NCBI GenBank assembly: GCA_963827155.1
Contig: CAWGZV010000003.1
Location: 124,001 to 188,000, forward strand
Source of the DNA: UTCFX2 sp963827155
GTDB lineage: Bacteria > Chloroflexota > Anaerolineae > Anaerolineales > UBA4823
Direction: 5' to 3'
DNA length: 64,000 nt
Part shown: positions 18,027-27,769 of the stretch, piece after piece
Position numbering within the stretch: position 1 is the stretch's first letter
How the letters are laid out: each line of letters begins with the position of its first letter
Position numbers and translations under genes: made by a program
Notes under the pieces: model-generated
Database searches by the model: none
Told to the model about the DNA's origin: nothing
What the model saw: the letters and a program-made list of their open reading frames with translations, nothing else

Positions 18027-19241
18027 TTACTGGACCTTAATGGCGGGAGGGTCTTTCATCTGGGTGATCAATGCCAGGCTAATCAACAAGAGCAAGACAG
18101 CCAGCCAGAGGGAAGGCGTGAATGATCCAGCAGGCGTCTTCAGGGCTTCCATGACGTATACAAAAACAACGGATGCCTGTCCAAACAGCTGGATCAATCC
18201 GTTCGAGGTGCCTTCTGGGGTTGGATAAGTGATCTCAGCGGCGTACTGCATGCCAACCGGGTTGGCGCTTACCAGAAAGAAACCCAGGAAAAACGCCGAG
18301 CCAAAGAGGGTCCAGGTTGACGAGGCGTAAGCGAGGCCAAGCAGTCCTGGGATTGCCATACCTATCCCGATGAAAAGGTATCGCTGACGTTTGTGCTGGC
18401 GATCCGATAGAGAAGGGATGATCAGCGCGCCAAGCAAGCCCCCCACGAGCATCAACGCACCGAGGAGCCCGGCGTCAGCAGGCGTAAAGCCGCGAGGGCG
18501 AATGATCGTTTCCACCCAGGTCGTGACTCCGTTAAAGATCCCTAAACCAATAAAAGAGATGATGAGGTAGTACCAGAATGGGCGGATTCGGAGGGCGTGC
18601 TTGAGCCCGTCGACCATCAAGGCTCGAGCCGCTAACTCGGGCGGACACGGCGGTGTGGGCGGCTTATCGTGAGCAAGCAGGATGAAGAGCAACGAGGAGA
18701 AAGCTGCTATCCCGCCGTAGATCAGTTGAATGGATGGGATTGTGATCGACTCGAAAAGCAGCGGGGTTACCGCCAGCCCGATCCCTGTCCCCACCAGGTT
18801 GGCGATGGTTACCAGGCCTACCGCAGTGGCGCGCTCGTTAATTGCAAACCAGTTCGCGGGCATCTTGGTCCAGGCATTGAGCAGGAACGGCTGAGCAGCG
18901 GCAAGACCGATGCTGCAGATCATCGCCAGGCGGTAATCCGCGCCTGCGAGACCGCGGGCGATCCCAAAAACAGCCATTAACAATGCTCCGATCGAGACGG
19001 AGCGTTTGAAACCCCAGGTGTCGATCAGCCAGGAGACTGGGATCGAAAGTGGAATAAATGCGAGCATGAACACCATGGCGAAATAGCCAATCTGGAGGTC
19101 GCTGACATGGTAATAGGAGGCCGCTGGACCGCTGATCGGGGCATAGCTGATCCAGAGCATCTGGATGGTCAGGTTAATGAACATAAAGACAGCAAGGACG
19201 ACCCACCGGTAGCGATAGATTTTGTAAGCAGGCTCTGTCAT
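18027..19241 (-). CDS. MFS transporter
   Basis: 404 residues with 12 predicted membrane helices and the MFS loop between helices 2 and 3 (WLIDTWGFKRSVSIGAL, a form of the G-x3-D-x2-G-R-R motif). The central loop carries LLAHDKPPTPPCPPE. It resembles the FLVCR/heme-exporter-like and OFA/nitrate clades of MFS, but the substrate cannot be assigned. The short basic tail and absence of other domains are usual. It probably shares a transcript with the SDR downstream. Confidence 0.85.
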   Translation of the reverse strand: MTEPAYKIYRYRWVVLAVFMFINLTIQMLWISYAPISGPAASYYHVSDLQIGYFAMVFMLAFIPLSIPVSWLIDTWGFKRSVSIGALLMAVFGIARGLAGADYRLAMICSIGLAAAQPFLLNAWTKMPANWFAINERATAVGLVTIANLVGTGIGLAVTPLLFESITIPSIQLIYGGIAAFSSLLFILLAHDKPPTPPCPPELAARALMVDGLKHALRIRPFWYYLIISFIGLGIFNGVTTWVETIIRPRGFTPADAGLLGALMLVGGLLGALIIPSLSDRQHKRQRYLFIGIGMAIPGLLGLAYASSTWTLFGSAFFLGFFLVSANPVGMQYAAEITYPTPEGTSNGLIQLFGQASVVFVYVMEALKTPAGSFTPSLWLAVLLLLISLALITQMKDPPAIKVQ

Positions 19242-19420
19242 AGGAAATCCTGATAGAGAAGGTTAACGGATTGTAGCTAAGAAAAGATGTCGGTATTGTA
19301 AACGACAAATCATGCTGGATGGGATGATCATTTGGCGCCAATAAGGTCAGCGAAAGAGAGGATTTTGCGAGCTCTTCCGTTAATAACCACAACGGTGTGA
19401 TCCCTGCGGGGTAATTTTAA

Positions 19421-19449
19421 TTGACATTAATCTCGCTTTCATATATACT
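19421..19449 (+). promoter_or_regulatory. Sigma70-type promoter of the multiheme cytochrome operon
   Basis: TTGACA (19421-19426), a 17-bp spacer and TATACT (19444-19449): a perfect -35, ideal spacing and a near-perfect -10. Transcription would start near 19456, so an ATG at 19455 cannot be the normal start. This supports translation from 19502. Confidence 0.85.
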
Positions 19450-19501
19450 CGCACATGAGAATCCATTATCGAATTATTCAAAAAATGCAAGGAGACCTGT
19501 T

Positions 19502-20840
19502 ATGGGAGATGAACCTGCAAACAATCCCTCTGATGTTAACGAGGAATTTCACCCAGAAAATGACTCCGAAAATCGAACTCAGAATTGCTCGAGCCTGCCG
19601 CGAGTTCCTGATCATTGCATTTTTTGGGCTGATTGTTGTGCTGGGATTGATCCTGATCTTTCGGGTGACAAGCCAGCCGAATATTTCAATGCCTGCAGAG
19701 CGACCGAACGCTCTGGCAAATTCGACTGACGCGTGCGTGGAGTGCCACCGTCAAGCAAGCCCGGGGATTGTGGAGCAATTTGGCAGCAGCACGATGGCGG
19801 CAGCCAAGGTGATCTGCAATGACTGCCACACGGTCCAGCAGGATTATCCCGGAGCAATCGAGCATGAAGGGGTCTACATCCTGGCTTCGCCGACTTCGGC
19901 GATGTGCCAGAAATGCCACCAGGTCGAGACGGCACAATACAACCAATCGCGCCATGGTCTGCCTGCCTGGGTGGCGGTGGAAGGGACCTCGGATCTTACC
20001 CCGACCTTAATGGCGATGTACGAGTCGATTCCAGAGGGGATGTATTCGCCGAATAAGCAACGCAACCAAATTGCGGCAATCGAGGGAGAAGATATCACCC
20101 GGTTCGCTTGCAATGTTTGCCATGCTATTGGCAAGCCAGCCGCAGATGATTCGGTTGGACAGTGCCAGAAGTGCCATCTCAGGCATGAATTCAGTCTGGT
20201 ACAGGCTCGCAAGCCGGAGACCTGCAATGCCTGCCACATCGGACCTGACCACCCGCAGTGGGAAATCTATGAAGAATCACCGCATGGAATTGCCTATCAC
20301 ACGATCGGCGAGCATTACAACTGGGATGCCGATCCAGGTACGCTGACTGTAAAAGATTTCACTGCGGCTACCTGCGCGATCTGCCATATTAGCGGATTTG
20401 GCGGATCTGGGACAACCCATGATGTAGGCGACCGGCTCACCTGGTATTTATTCTCGGATATCAGCGTGCGCAGACCAAGCTGGCAAGACAATATGGTGCG
20501 GATGCATTCGGTCTGCCTGGAATGCCATAATAAGACCTTCATCGATACTTTCTACGCGGATGCTGACAAAGGGACTGAGGCCATCAACGCGCTGGTACAG
20601 GAAAGCAAAGACCTGCTTAAACCGCTGTACGAACAGGGGCTGATCAGCAGCGAACCGTTTGTGGAGCCGATCCAATACGAGGAGTACGAGCTGTGGCATC
20701 ATTGGGGACGGACGGCGAAGTTTGGAATGTGGATGCAGGGTCCTGATTATACGCAGTGGCACGGCGCCTATGAGGTCATCAAGGCGCTGGCTGAGCTGGA
20801 AGATATGGCAAAGCAAAAGCTGTCAGAAGCCGGGAAGTGA
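19502..20840 (+). CDS. Membrane-anchored octaheme c-type cytochrome, hydroxylamine-oxidoreductase-like
   Basis: Eight C-x2-C-H heme sites are visible in order: CVECH, CNDCH, CQKCH, CNVCH, CQKCH, CNACH, CAICH and CLECH. Before them is one membrane helix (FLIIAFFGLIVVLGLILIF) that acts as an uncleaved anchor, leaving the hemes outside. The C-terminus (LWHHWGRTAKFGMWMQGPDY, then TQWHGAYEV) resembles the end of the hydroxylamine oxidoreductase (HAO)/octaheme nitrite reductase family, which handles hydroxylamine, nitrite or other N compounds. Whether the P460 cross-linking Tyr is present needs alignment. AAGGAG stands 7 nt before ATG 19502, but that frame joins the heme frame only if one A is removed from the A-run 19569-19572. 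Without such an indel the protein would start at a later ATG such as 19560. Confidence 0.85.
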
Positions 20841-20843
20841 GCC

Positions 20844-21740
20844 ATGTATCTGCTGGCTGAAGTCATTCCGCAAGTGAGGCGCTTGAGAATTCCAGTGACG
20901 CGCGATCAGCTCATGCTGCTGATGGTAGCGATGAATGAGGTCATGCTGGGGGTTGATACCTACCTGGCGCATAATATCAGCGGGACAATCCGCGGCGGTG
21001 AATGGGTGCCAATCTTATTCGGTCCGATCGCCGGAGGAATATTGCTGGTTGCGGGCTTGATTGCGCTGCGAAAGCGTACAGCCGCAAACATTCTGGCGAG
21101 CCTCGTGTTCCTGGCGAGCATCGTGGTGGGGGTATTGGGCTCCTATTATCACCTGCATCGAATGCTGCTGCCGGATGCGCTCCCCGGGCAGGCAGGCGCC
21201 TGGCTGCTGGTGTATGCGCCGCCTCTGCTTGGACCGCTGACGTTCATACTCGTAGCAGTGCTCGGGATTAGCGCTGCCTGGCAAGAAATCCCAACGGACA
21301 GCGGGATCTTGAGGCTGCTGGGGAGATGGAAAATTCGAATGCCACTTTCGAAAACGCGAGGGTATTTTTTCCTTATCGCGATATTTATCCTGGCGACACT
21401 GATCAGCAGCGTGCTCGACCATGCCCGCGCAAATTTCGAGAATCCCTGGCTTTGGCTGCCGACCAGTGTGGGGTTGTTTGCCACGCTTGCGGCAACTTCG
21501 ATTGGAGCGATCCGGCGACCGAACAAGGCAGATATTTGGACCTTTATTGGGGCGATGGCGCTGATGATCCTAACGGGATTGATCGGAGCCTTGCTGCACA
21601 CGAATTACAACCAGACGGGGCAGGGCGCCTTGATCCCAGAAAGGTTCATCCGCGGTGCACCCATTCTCGCACCTCTGCTGTTTGCAAATATGGGGGCGTT
21701 GGGATTGATCGTGCTGCTTGATCCTAGCGAGGAGCGCTGA
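20844..21740 (+). CDS. Polytopic membrane protein, partner of the octaheme cytochrome
   Basis: 298 residues, starting 3 bp after the cytochrome stop, so almost certainly in the same operon. Eight or nine membrane helices are predicted. Several helices or their ends carry His residues (TYLAHNISG, SYYHLHRMLLP, SVLDHARANF, LLHTNYNQ) that could ligate heme b or line a quinone site. No known cytochrome b or NrfD signature was recognised. By position and topology it could pass electrons between the quinone pool and the extracytoplasmic hemes; this is inference. Its last 17 bp overlap the convergent hydrolase gene. Confidence 0.8.
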   Translation: MYLLAEVIPQVRRLRIPVTRDQLMLLMVAMNEVMLGVDTYLAHNISGTIRGGEWVPILFGPIAGGILLVAGLIALRKRTAANILASLVFLASIVVGVLGSYYHLHRMLLPDALPGQAGAWLLVYAPPLLGPLTFILVAVLGISAAWQEIPTDSGILRLLGRWKIRMPLSKTRGYFFLIAIFILATLISSVLDHARANFENPWLWLPTSVGLFATLAATSIGAIRRPNKADIWTFIGAMALMILTGLIGALLHTNYNQTGQGALIPERFIRGAPILAPLLFANMGALGLIVLLDPSEER

Positions 21741-22524
21741 ATAAGAAATCGAGGAGCCAGCCGCATACCTGGAGAGCATGAGAGATGTGAGGTTGGTGCC
21801 CGCAGCGCGAGATCTGATGGATTTGAGCCGAGGGCAGGAGAGCAGCCAACTGGTGGAATGAATCTGGGGCGAGTGTCAAGTCGGACTCGCCCCAGATGAG
21901 CATGATTGAGGCGGCAACCTGCTGGAGGTCTTCTGTGAGATCTGGGATCTCGAGCGAGACATTGGCGAGGAGAGGCGAAGCACGCTGCAGATCGAGCACA
22001 GATTGTCGGCGGGCATTCAGACTGAAGCCGTTGAGACCAACAGGCGTGCGCTCCACAGCCCAAAACAGCAATTTGAAGGGGAGATGATGGAGAAGCCGTG
22101 CTGCAACACCTGGCTGGCGGACAAAGAAGCGCAGCGGGGCAGCAAGCTGAGCTCTGCGGTAGAGGGGATCGATCAATGTCAGGCTTTTTATCCAATCAGG
22201 ATGGGAACGCGCCAGCATAATCGAGAGGCAGCCGCCGAGCGAATGACCGACAAGGTGGATTGGTTGATCCAGATCCATTCCATTTAGCCACAACTCGAGC
22301 TGTTTAAATAAAGCCGGGATGGTGTACGCAGATGGATCCACCGGTTTGGGGCTGTCTCCATGCCCAGGCAGATCGGGAGCGAGCACCCGAAAATCGGAGC
22401 GGATGAGAGCGGGGGTAATCGCGTCCCAATCGTGCAGCGAGGCTGCCAGCCCGTGCAGCAAGACGACCGGGTTGCCCGATCCGATATCGATATAATTCAG
22501 CTGATCCAACGAGCTCGCCTCCAC
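21724..22524 (-). CDS. Alpha/beta hydrolase
   Basis: 266 residues of the alpha/beta hydrolase fold: oxyanion-hole VVLLHGLAAS, nucleophile elbow G-H-S-L-G-G, an acid in IWGESD, and the catalytic His in ISRCGHQPHI. A cap domain lies between. The substrate is unknown. The start overlaps the end of the upstream DDN-like gene by 28 bp, suggesting co-translation. The 3' end overlaps the convergent membrane-protein gene by 17 bp. Confidence 0.88.
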   Translation of the reverse strand: MEASSLDQLNYIDIGSGNPVVLLHGLAASLHDWDAITPALIRSDFRVLAPDLPGHGDSPKPVDPSAYTIPALFKQLELWLNGMDLDQPIHLVGHSLGGCLSIMLARSHPDWIKSLTLIDPLYRRAQLAAPLRFFVRQPGVAARLLHHLPFKLLFWAVERTPVGLNGFSLNARRQSVLDLQRASPLLANVSLEIPDLTEDLQQVAASIMLIWGESDLTLAPDSFHQLAALLPSAQIHQISRCGHQPHISHALQVCGWLLDFLFSAPR

Positions 22525-23078
22525 CGCAAGACGAACACCAGGCTGAGGAAGATCGGGATCCAGACCCAGGCTAAATCCCCTGGACCGCCCGATCCAATCT
22601 GAGGTGCGATGCGATGGATGTGAAGCAAGCAGTAATCGCGGGTGGCATTGCTGAAATCCTCATCGCTCATTCGAGATCCATCCACCCCCAAGAGGGGTCC
22701 GACAATCCCACTGGCGATTACAACCTGGCGGAGGAGCTCGATCCGGCGGGAGGAGCTGCTGATGTCTTCAACTGTCGCCTCCCAGCGGCTGTCTGGAAGC
22801 CAGACTTCGACCTGCGGATTTACCAGGATATTCCGGTACCAATCGGATTTGGAGCCATACCCGGCTGTGCAATAGAGCTCGTCGTCCACGATGGCATAAT
22901 TCAGCGGGGTGCGATGCTTGATCCCGCTTCGCCGTCCTGTGTGGGTGATCACCAGGATTTGGCCCGATACGGATGGCATGGCGTTCACCCAGCGTCTTAA
23001 TCCGATTCGCCACATCCCGAGCATAAACCGGTTGAACAATTTGAAAAATTTGCGGAGCTTCAGGTTGGTTTCGTCCAT
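22497..23078 (-). CDS. Deazaflavin/nitroreductase (DDN-like) family protein with C-terminal membrane helix
   Basis: 193 residues. The split-barrel core shows the DDN/PF04075 pattern: LVITHTGRRSGIKHRTPLNY, then LYCTAGYGSKSDWYRNILVN, and PQVEVWLPDSRW. The family includes F420-dependent nitroreductases and quinone reductases, though many members have unknown cofactors. A hydrophobic helix with a basic end (AWVWIPIFLSLVFVLRWRRA) closes the protein, suggesting a membrane anchor. Genes for F420 synthesis are not in this window. The overlap with the following alpha/beta hydrolase indicates an operon. Confidence 0.8.
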   Translation of the reverse strand: MDETNLKLRKFFKLFNRFMLGMWRIGLRRWVNAMPSVSGQILVITHTGRRSGIKHRTPLNYAIVDDELYCTAGYGSKSDWYRNILVNPQVEVWLPDSRWEATVEDISSSSRRIELLRQVVIASGIVGPLLGVDGSRMSDEDFSNATRDYCLLHIHRIAPQIGSGGPGDLAWVWIPIFLSLVFVLRWRRARWIS

Positions 23079-23258
23079 CTGTCAAATCCATTCCCGAGCC
23101 AATATATAAGGTTATTCTTTTTACACACACAAGGCTATCATTTCGATTTCGGAATTGGAGCTTAAAGCTTCACAATCAAGCCTGAAGCTCCTAGCCCGGT
23201 GAGACTTCCAGCAAGAGCCAGCGATCAGAAGTATTCATTAGTATTCATTCGGAAAAAT

Positions 23259-24476
23259 TCAAGGTCTGGGTTTGATATAAATGACCTCATCAGCTTTAAG
23301 AAGCCCCTCCAGTGACTGAGCCTGGACAGGCATCACCCCGCTTGAGGCGAAGAAGGCGAAATCGAAAGCTACCGGATCCGAGGCCTGCTTGCCAGGGATC
23401 GGCATGAGGCGGGCGGTCAGCGGCTTTCGCAAGCGCGAGGCCAATACGGCGAGATCGAGAAGCATGGCAAAAATCTGATCTACGGTCAGGTCACCGGGGA
23501 GTGGGACTGTATCCAAGCCTGTGCCGCAAACCGTTGAGAAAAGCAGCAGGTCTTTTACGGTGAGGGAACCTTCTGCTGCGCGCCTGGCAAGGGTTTCGTC
23601 TTCGAGCACCGGCAAGAAGAGGCCGTTGAAGCCAGCACGGGTGAAATTGGCGGAGTCAAGGGCGTCCGTCAGGATAGCAGAGGCGGTCAATGAACCGTGC
23701 AGACCTACGGCGGGCACGCCGATCTTCTCGAGCGCGGCGCCAAGTGAAAGATCTTCGGTTGGGAAAGGGGCAAGCGAAAAATCGAAACCGGTAAAATCGA
23801 ATTCGTGATTTTCAGCCAAAACCCGGCAGATCTCAGTCAGGCGGGCAGCATGGGACTCGACATCCCCGACCAGTTTAGAGCGCAGCTCGGCGAGTGATGA
23901 GGAGGTCGCGGCAGCCTGGACCGCGAGACCAGCAGCCTCCAATCCGAGGGTAAAAGCCGGACTTCCTGGTTTAGCGTAAGCTGCTGGGAAGAATGGACCC
24001 CCAGGGGGAACGTTCGCCAGGGCGGCGAACCGAAGGTTGGTAAAACCATCTGGAGAAATTTTTGCTGCGGTGTGGATTACCTCGGCGCAGGAGCGGACTG
24101 CGGGCAGAGAAATTCCACCGTCGGCAGTGGTCATCAAACCAGAAAAGAAGACATTTGAGGCAGCCTCCAAAGCGGCTGGAATCAGGTGATAGTGGGCGAT
24201 ACTGATCGGGGAAGCAGGGCCAAGCGATACATAGTCGATCCCAAGGCTGCCGGCTGCTTCCTGCAAGCTGCTGGCAAGCTGAGTAAGCTGGTCCTGGTCA
24301 GGTTCTGGTAAGAAGCTGGGAAATGGAACGGTGGCAAGCCGGGCTGTTTGAACCTGGTAACCGGCAGTTTCAAAAACTGGACGGGCAGCGGAGATGAGCG
24401 AGCCTGCGCGCTCCAGGATGAGTTGGTCGAGAGGCCAGCCAGGATTGATCAAAGTAGTGATGGATCGAATTCTCAT
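23259..24476 (-). CDS. DUF711/UPF0210 family protein
   Basis: 405 residues of the DUF711 (PFL-like) family. The N-terminus RIRSITTLINPGWP and the internal ALANVPPGGPFFPAAY, then FDFSLAPFP and FNGLFLPVLED, match the conserved blocks. The family is widespread in bacteria and archaea, often paired with an ACT-domain regulator; no such gene was found here. A structure-based link to radical enzymes has been suggested for the family, but function is unproved. A 180-bp gap without recognised elements separates it from the DDN-like gene. Confidence 0.85.
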   Translation of the reverse strand: MRIRSITTLINPGWPLDQLILERAGSLISAARPVFETAGYQVQTARLATVPFPSFLPEPDQDQLTQLASSLQEAAGSLGIDYVSLGPASPISIAHYHLIPAALEAASNVFFSGLMTTADGGISLPAVRSCAEVIHTAAKISPDGFTNLRFAALANVPPGGPFFPAAYAKPGSPAFTLGLEAAGLAVQAAATSSSLAELRSKLVGDVESHAARLTEICRVLAENHEFDFTGFDFSLAPFPTEDLSLGAALEKIGVPAVGLHGSLTASAILTDALDSANFTRAGFNGLFLPVLEDETLARRAAEGSLTVKDLLLFSTVCGTGLDTVPLPGDLTVDQIFAMLLDLAVLASRLRKPLTARLMPIPGKQASDPVAFDFAFFASSGVMPVQAQSLEGLLKADEVIYIKPRP

Positions 24477-24548
24477 TTTTTCCTTTCAAAACCGCAGTGG
24501 TACGAACTTGTGATGAACAAGTCAGCGTATTTCAATCAAGGGTAGGTC

Positions 24549-25324
24549 TTAAGATCGGCCGCGCTGGCGGAGGACTTCGAAAATCAAGATGCCAGCTGCG
24601 ACGGCAGCATTTAATCGATTCGCTGCCTCCGGGCATCGGGATATTGACACCGATACCTGACAGGCGGCGAGCCTGCGAGCTCAATCCCTTGGCCTCGCTG
24701 CCGACAACCAGCGCAAGCGGAGCCTTGAAATCGGCGGTGGAATAATTCACATCACCGCCAGACGCTGCAAGGTAGACCTGCAAACCCTTGAGGTACGAGA
24801 TGATTTCCTCGAAATCCATGCTGTGGATCGGAATGCGGAAATGGGCTCCCATCCCGGCGCGCAGTACTTTTGGGGCAAAAGCATCGACTGTCTCAGGCGG
24901 CAGGAGCACTGCCTGAACACCGGCCGCATCGGCAGTGCGCAGGACGGTACCCAAATTGCCTGGATCACGAAGCTGGTCGCAGACCAGGATAAAGTCGGGG
25001 TTCTTGGGTAGGGGGAGCTGACGCAATCTTTAAAACGGCAAGGATTCCTTGAGGCGCCTGGGTATCGCTGGCTGATCGCATGACTGCTTCGGCGACGAGC
25101 TCAAGCTGGGCTCCCTGGGCGGCATAACTCTGTACGACGATTCCGCCGCGCTCGCTCAGATCGTCAGTGTAAAAGACCTGAGGCGCCTGCCAACCGCTGT
25201 TTAAGGCTTCCTCAGCCAAGCGAACACCCTCCACGATAAAAAGCTGCTCGAGTCGGCGCTGAGACGGTGAGCTTTGAAGCTGGCGAAGCCATTTGATCTT
25301 AGGATTTTGGGCAGATGTTATCAT
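24549..25324 (-). CDS. SpoU/TrmH-family RNA 2'-O-methyltransferase (two frameshifts)
   Basis: N-terminal substrate-binding part (ITSAQNPKIKWLRQLQSS, FIVEGVRLAEEAL) and a SPOUT knotted methyltransferase domain (LVCDQLRDPGNLGTVLRTAD, VVGSEAKGLS, IPMPGGSES). The family transfers methyl from SAM to ribose 2'-OH in 23S rRNA or tRNA. The frame breaks twice. Removing one base of the ttt run at 25029-25031 joins the two main pieces (VLRLRQLPLPKNPDF). Removing one of the ttt at 24610-24612 restores the knot end (INAAVAAGILIFEVLRQRGR) and moves the stop to 24549. As given, the fragments are 24965-25324 and 24532-25026. Both repairs are homopolymer trims. Confidence 0.85.
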
Positions 25325-25355
25325 TTTATGTGCGGTGATGCTGAATAGAGGATTC

Positions 25356-25700
25356 TTATCCTACCGTATGGCGAATGGGTTTTCCACCAAGAAGATGCAG
25401 GTGGAGATGATAAATGACCTGACCGCCGTCGCGACCGCAGTTGATCAGCAGGCGGTAGCCTTTGTCAGCTATACCTTCTTTTTCGGCAAGCTGCCTGGCA
25501 ACCACAAACATGTGCCCTACCAGGCTTTCGTGTTCGACGGTAAGGTCATTGGCAGAGTCGATATGTTGATTCGGCACAATTAAAATGTGAATTGGGGCAG
25601 TAGGGTGAATATCCCAAAAAGCTGTAACCAGTTCGTCCTGAAAAATCCGGTCGGAAGGCCGCTCTCCTGAAATAATTTTACAGAAGCTGCATTCTGACAT
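25356..25700 (-). CDS. HIT family (HINT-type) nucleotide hydrolase
   Basis: 114 residues from ATG 25700, which follows GGAG; an upstream in-frame start would add 36 atypical residues. It has the N-terminal CSFCKIISGERPSDRIFQD zinc-type motif and the histidine triad H-L-H-L-H-L near the C-terminus (GGQVIYHLHLHLLGG). HINT proteins hydrolyse purine nucleoside phosphoramidates and adenylated lysine adducts. The length is normal. It sits between the MtaB and methyltransferase genes on the same strand. Confidence 0.93.
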   Translation of the reverse strand: MSECSFCKIISGERPSDRIFQDELVTAFWDIHPTAPIHILIVPNQHIDSANDLTVEHESLVGHMFVVARQLAEKEGIADKGYRLLINCGRDGGQVIYHLHLHLLGGKPIRHTVG

Positions 25701-25779
25701 ATCGACTCCAAATGATGATAAGGTTCTCAATCGGCCTAGAAGATAACAGTAAACTTTGTTATCAATAAGAGACCCTGTT

Positions 25780-27052
25780 TCAGGAGTAAATTTGACCGAC
25801 CAGACCATCGGAACCCAGTTTTGCGAGACGGACGGGAGTGATCTGGTTCCAAAGACCTTGAGAAGAGGTGGCGCGGACGCGCAGATAATTTCCGGTGAGG
25901 CCGCTCATCTCCCAACCCTGCTGACCGAGGACTGAGGCGCTCTCCCAGAGTACAGGCATGACCCTATCGATGAATTGGCGCTGGTAACGCACAGCCGTCT
26001 CTAATAATACCGTGCGCATTCGGGCGCTGCGCTCTTTCCGGAGACCGACAGAAACCTGACCAGGCATGCGGGCAGCAGCGGTGCCAGGGCGAAGCGAGTA
26101 ATTGAACACATGACCGCCGGCAAAGCGGATGTTGCTGACATAATCCAGACTTTCCTGGAACTCAGCCTCGGTTTCACCGGGGAAGCCGACGATCAGGTCG
26201 GTGGTAATTGCGAGGTCTGGTATAGACCGGCGGGCAGATTCGACCAGGGTAGCAAAATCACGAGGAGTCGTCTTGCGCGCCATCCGTTTCAATGCGGCGA
26301 GGGATCCGGATTGGAGCGGCAGGTGGAGATGCGGGCAGAGACGCGGGTTTTCCCAAAGCTCAAAGAACGCGGGATCCAGGTCCCAGGGCTCGAGCGAGGA
26401 GAGACGCAAGCGCGGAATATCCGTTTCGGCAAGGACTGCCAGGACGAGGTCTCGGAGGCGAAGATGAGATGGAAAATCCCGCCTCCAGGCGCCCAGATGT
26501 ACCCCGGTGAGCACGATCTCCTTCACTCCAGCCGCAGCATGTATTTCGGAAATTATCTCGGGGATAGAACGGCTGCGGCTTTCACCGCGGGCGATGGTGG
26601 TGATGCAGAATGTGCAGCGGTTATCGCAGCCGTCCTGGACTTTAACAAAGAGACGCGTCCGCTGACGCAGACCGGGAATCGGATGACGCTCGACCGGCTC
26701 TAGATCGAAATCCGCAAGCGGGCGCTGGAGCAGATCGGCAACCAGATGGTCCTTTATGGGATTTGCAATCACCTGCCGAACGCCTGGGAGGGCAGCTGTC
26801 TCCTCTGGATCAAGTGTCGCCAGACAGCCTGTGGCGAGGATCTCAGCACCGCCGGACCGGGCGATCAGGCGGATCTTCTGACGCGAAATCTGAGACAGCC
26901 GCGCTGGTGACCGCACAAGTATTGACGATTGCGAGATCGGCTTCTGAAGGATGGGCGACCAGACAATGCCCAGCTGTTTCGAGCTGGCGAGCGTACTGCT
27001 CGATTTCGGCCTGGTTCAGCCGGCACCCGATTGTATCGAGGTAGACCTTCAT
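25780..27052 (-). CDS. mtaB: tRNA t6A37 methylthiotransferase MtaB (one frameshift)
   Basis: Radical-SAM methylthiotransferase that converts t6A to ms2t6A at tRNA position 37. The N-terminal MTTase domain (KVYLDTIGCRLNQAEIEQYA) has its cluster cysteines C-R-L-N-Q, NTCAVT and ATGCLA. The radical-SAM motif is C-x3-C-x2-C (CDNRCTFC), and a TRAM-like RNA-binding tail ends the protein. The frame breaks at aaa 26886-26888. Removing one base changes VSDFASEDPP to VSDSRQKIRLIARSGG and joins the pieces 26843-27052 and 25780-26916. The start overlaps the stop of the upstream lipoprotein gene as ATGA. Confidence 0.92.
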
Positions 27053-27705
27053 GGCTGGTAGACGAAGAAGTTATCGAAGCGGATATCAACACCGGCAGTG
27101 TCATAGCTGCCAGCGATCAGCCCGGCGTCGCCGGAAGTAAAGTCAGAATCACGCACCTCAGCCAGCTTTTGTCCGTTCACATATAAGCTGAGGGTATCTC
27201 CGATGCAGTCTGCCCGTAAATGGTTGAGCGCCGATCCCTTTAGGATTGCGGCACTTGGCTGGAGCGCCTGCATCCCAATCAGCTGGTATTCCTGGCGCTG
27301 GATTTTTCCAATGCCGTAATAACCATCACTGCTGATGATAAAAGTGTAGAAGCTGTTAAGGTCAGCAGCGCGGCAGATGATGCCGAAGCGGTTATCTCGC
27401 TCACCGCCTACTTTCAGTGCATCCACCTCGACGCGCATATCTTTGAAGGATTGTCCGGGGGTGCTCCAGATATCGAGGTCGGGTTCGTTTACAAAAATGC
27501 GATAGACGCCATCGGCATATTCGGTCTGCCCCTGGGTAGTGGTGATCCGATTCCAGCCGCTTTCTGGATCGCTGAAATCATCCTTAAACAGGATTTTCAG
27601 CGGTCTGTCTGGGTCTGGATTTTGATCACCCAGCACAGCGCAAGACAGCGAGGCGAAGAGCAGCATAAAGCATGGGATGGTCCAATGGAGGTGCAGAGTT
27701 TTCAT
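27049..27705 (-). CDS. Exported lectin-like (LamG/DUF1080-type) lipoprotein or secreted protein
   Basis: About 218 residues from ATG 27705. A hydrophobic signal (FMLLFASLSCAVLG) resembles a lipoprotein signal, with SLSC an imperfect lipobox. The rest is a beta-sandwich pattern of the concanavalin/3-keto-disaccharide-hydrolase-like kind: LFKDDFSDPESGWN, then FGIICRAADLNSFYTFIIS, and ending RFDNFFVYQP. Such domains in Chloroflexota often sit in surface proteins. No catalytic residues were identified. The stop overlaps the mtaB start (ATGA), an odd pairing that may simply reflect dense packing. Confidence 0.7.
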   Translation of the reverse strand: MKTLHLHWTIPCFMLLFASLSCAVLGDQNPDPDRPLKILFKDDFSDPESGWNRITTTQGQTEYADGVYRIFVNEPDLDIWSTPGQSFKDMRVEVDALKVGGERDNRFGIICRAADLNSFYTFIISSDGYYGIGKIQRQEYQLIGMQALQPSAAILKGSALNHLRADCIGDTLSLYVNGQKLAEVRDSDFTSGDAGLIAGSYDTAGVDIRFDNFFVYQP

Positions 27706-27769
27706 CGTGTCGGGTGCCCTCAAGCGATTAATTGTAGCATAACTTCCAGGCATGCCGTCCGGAGGGAGG

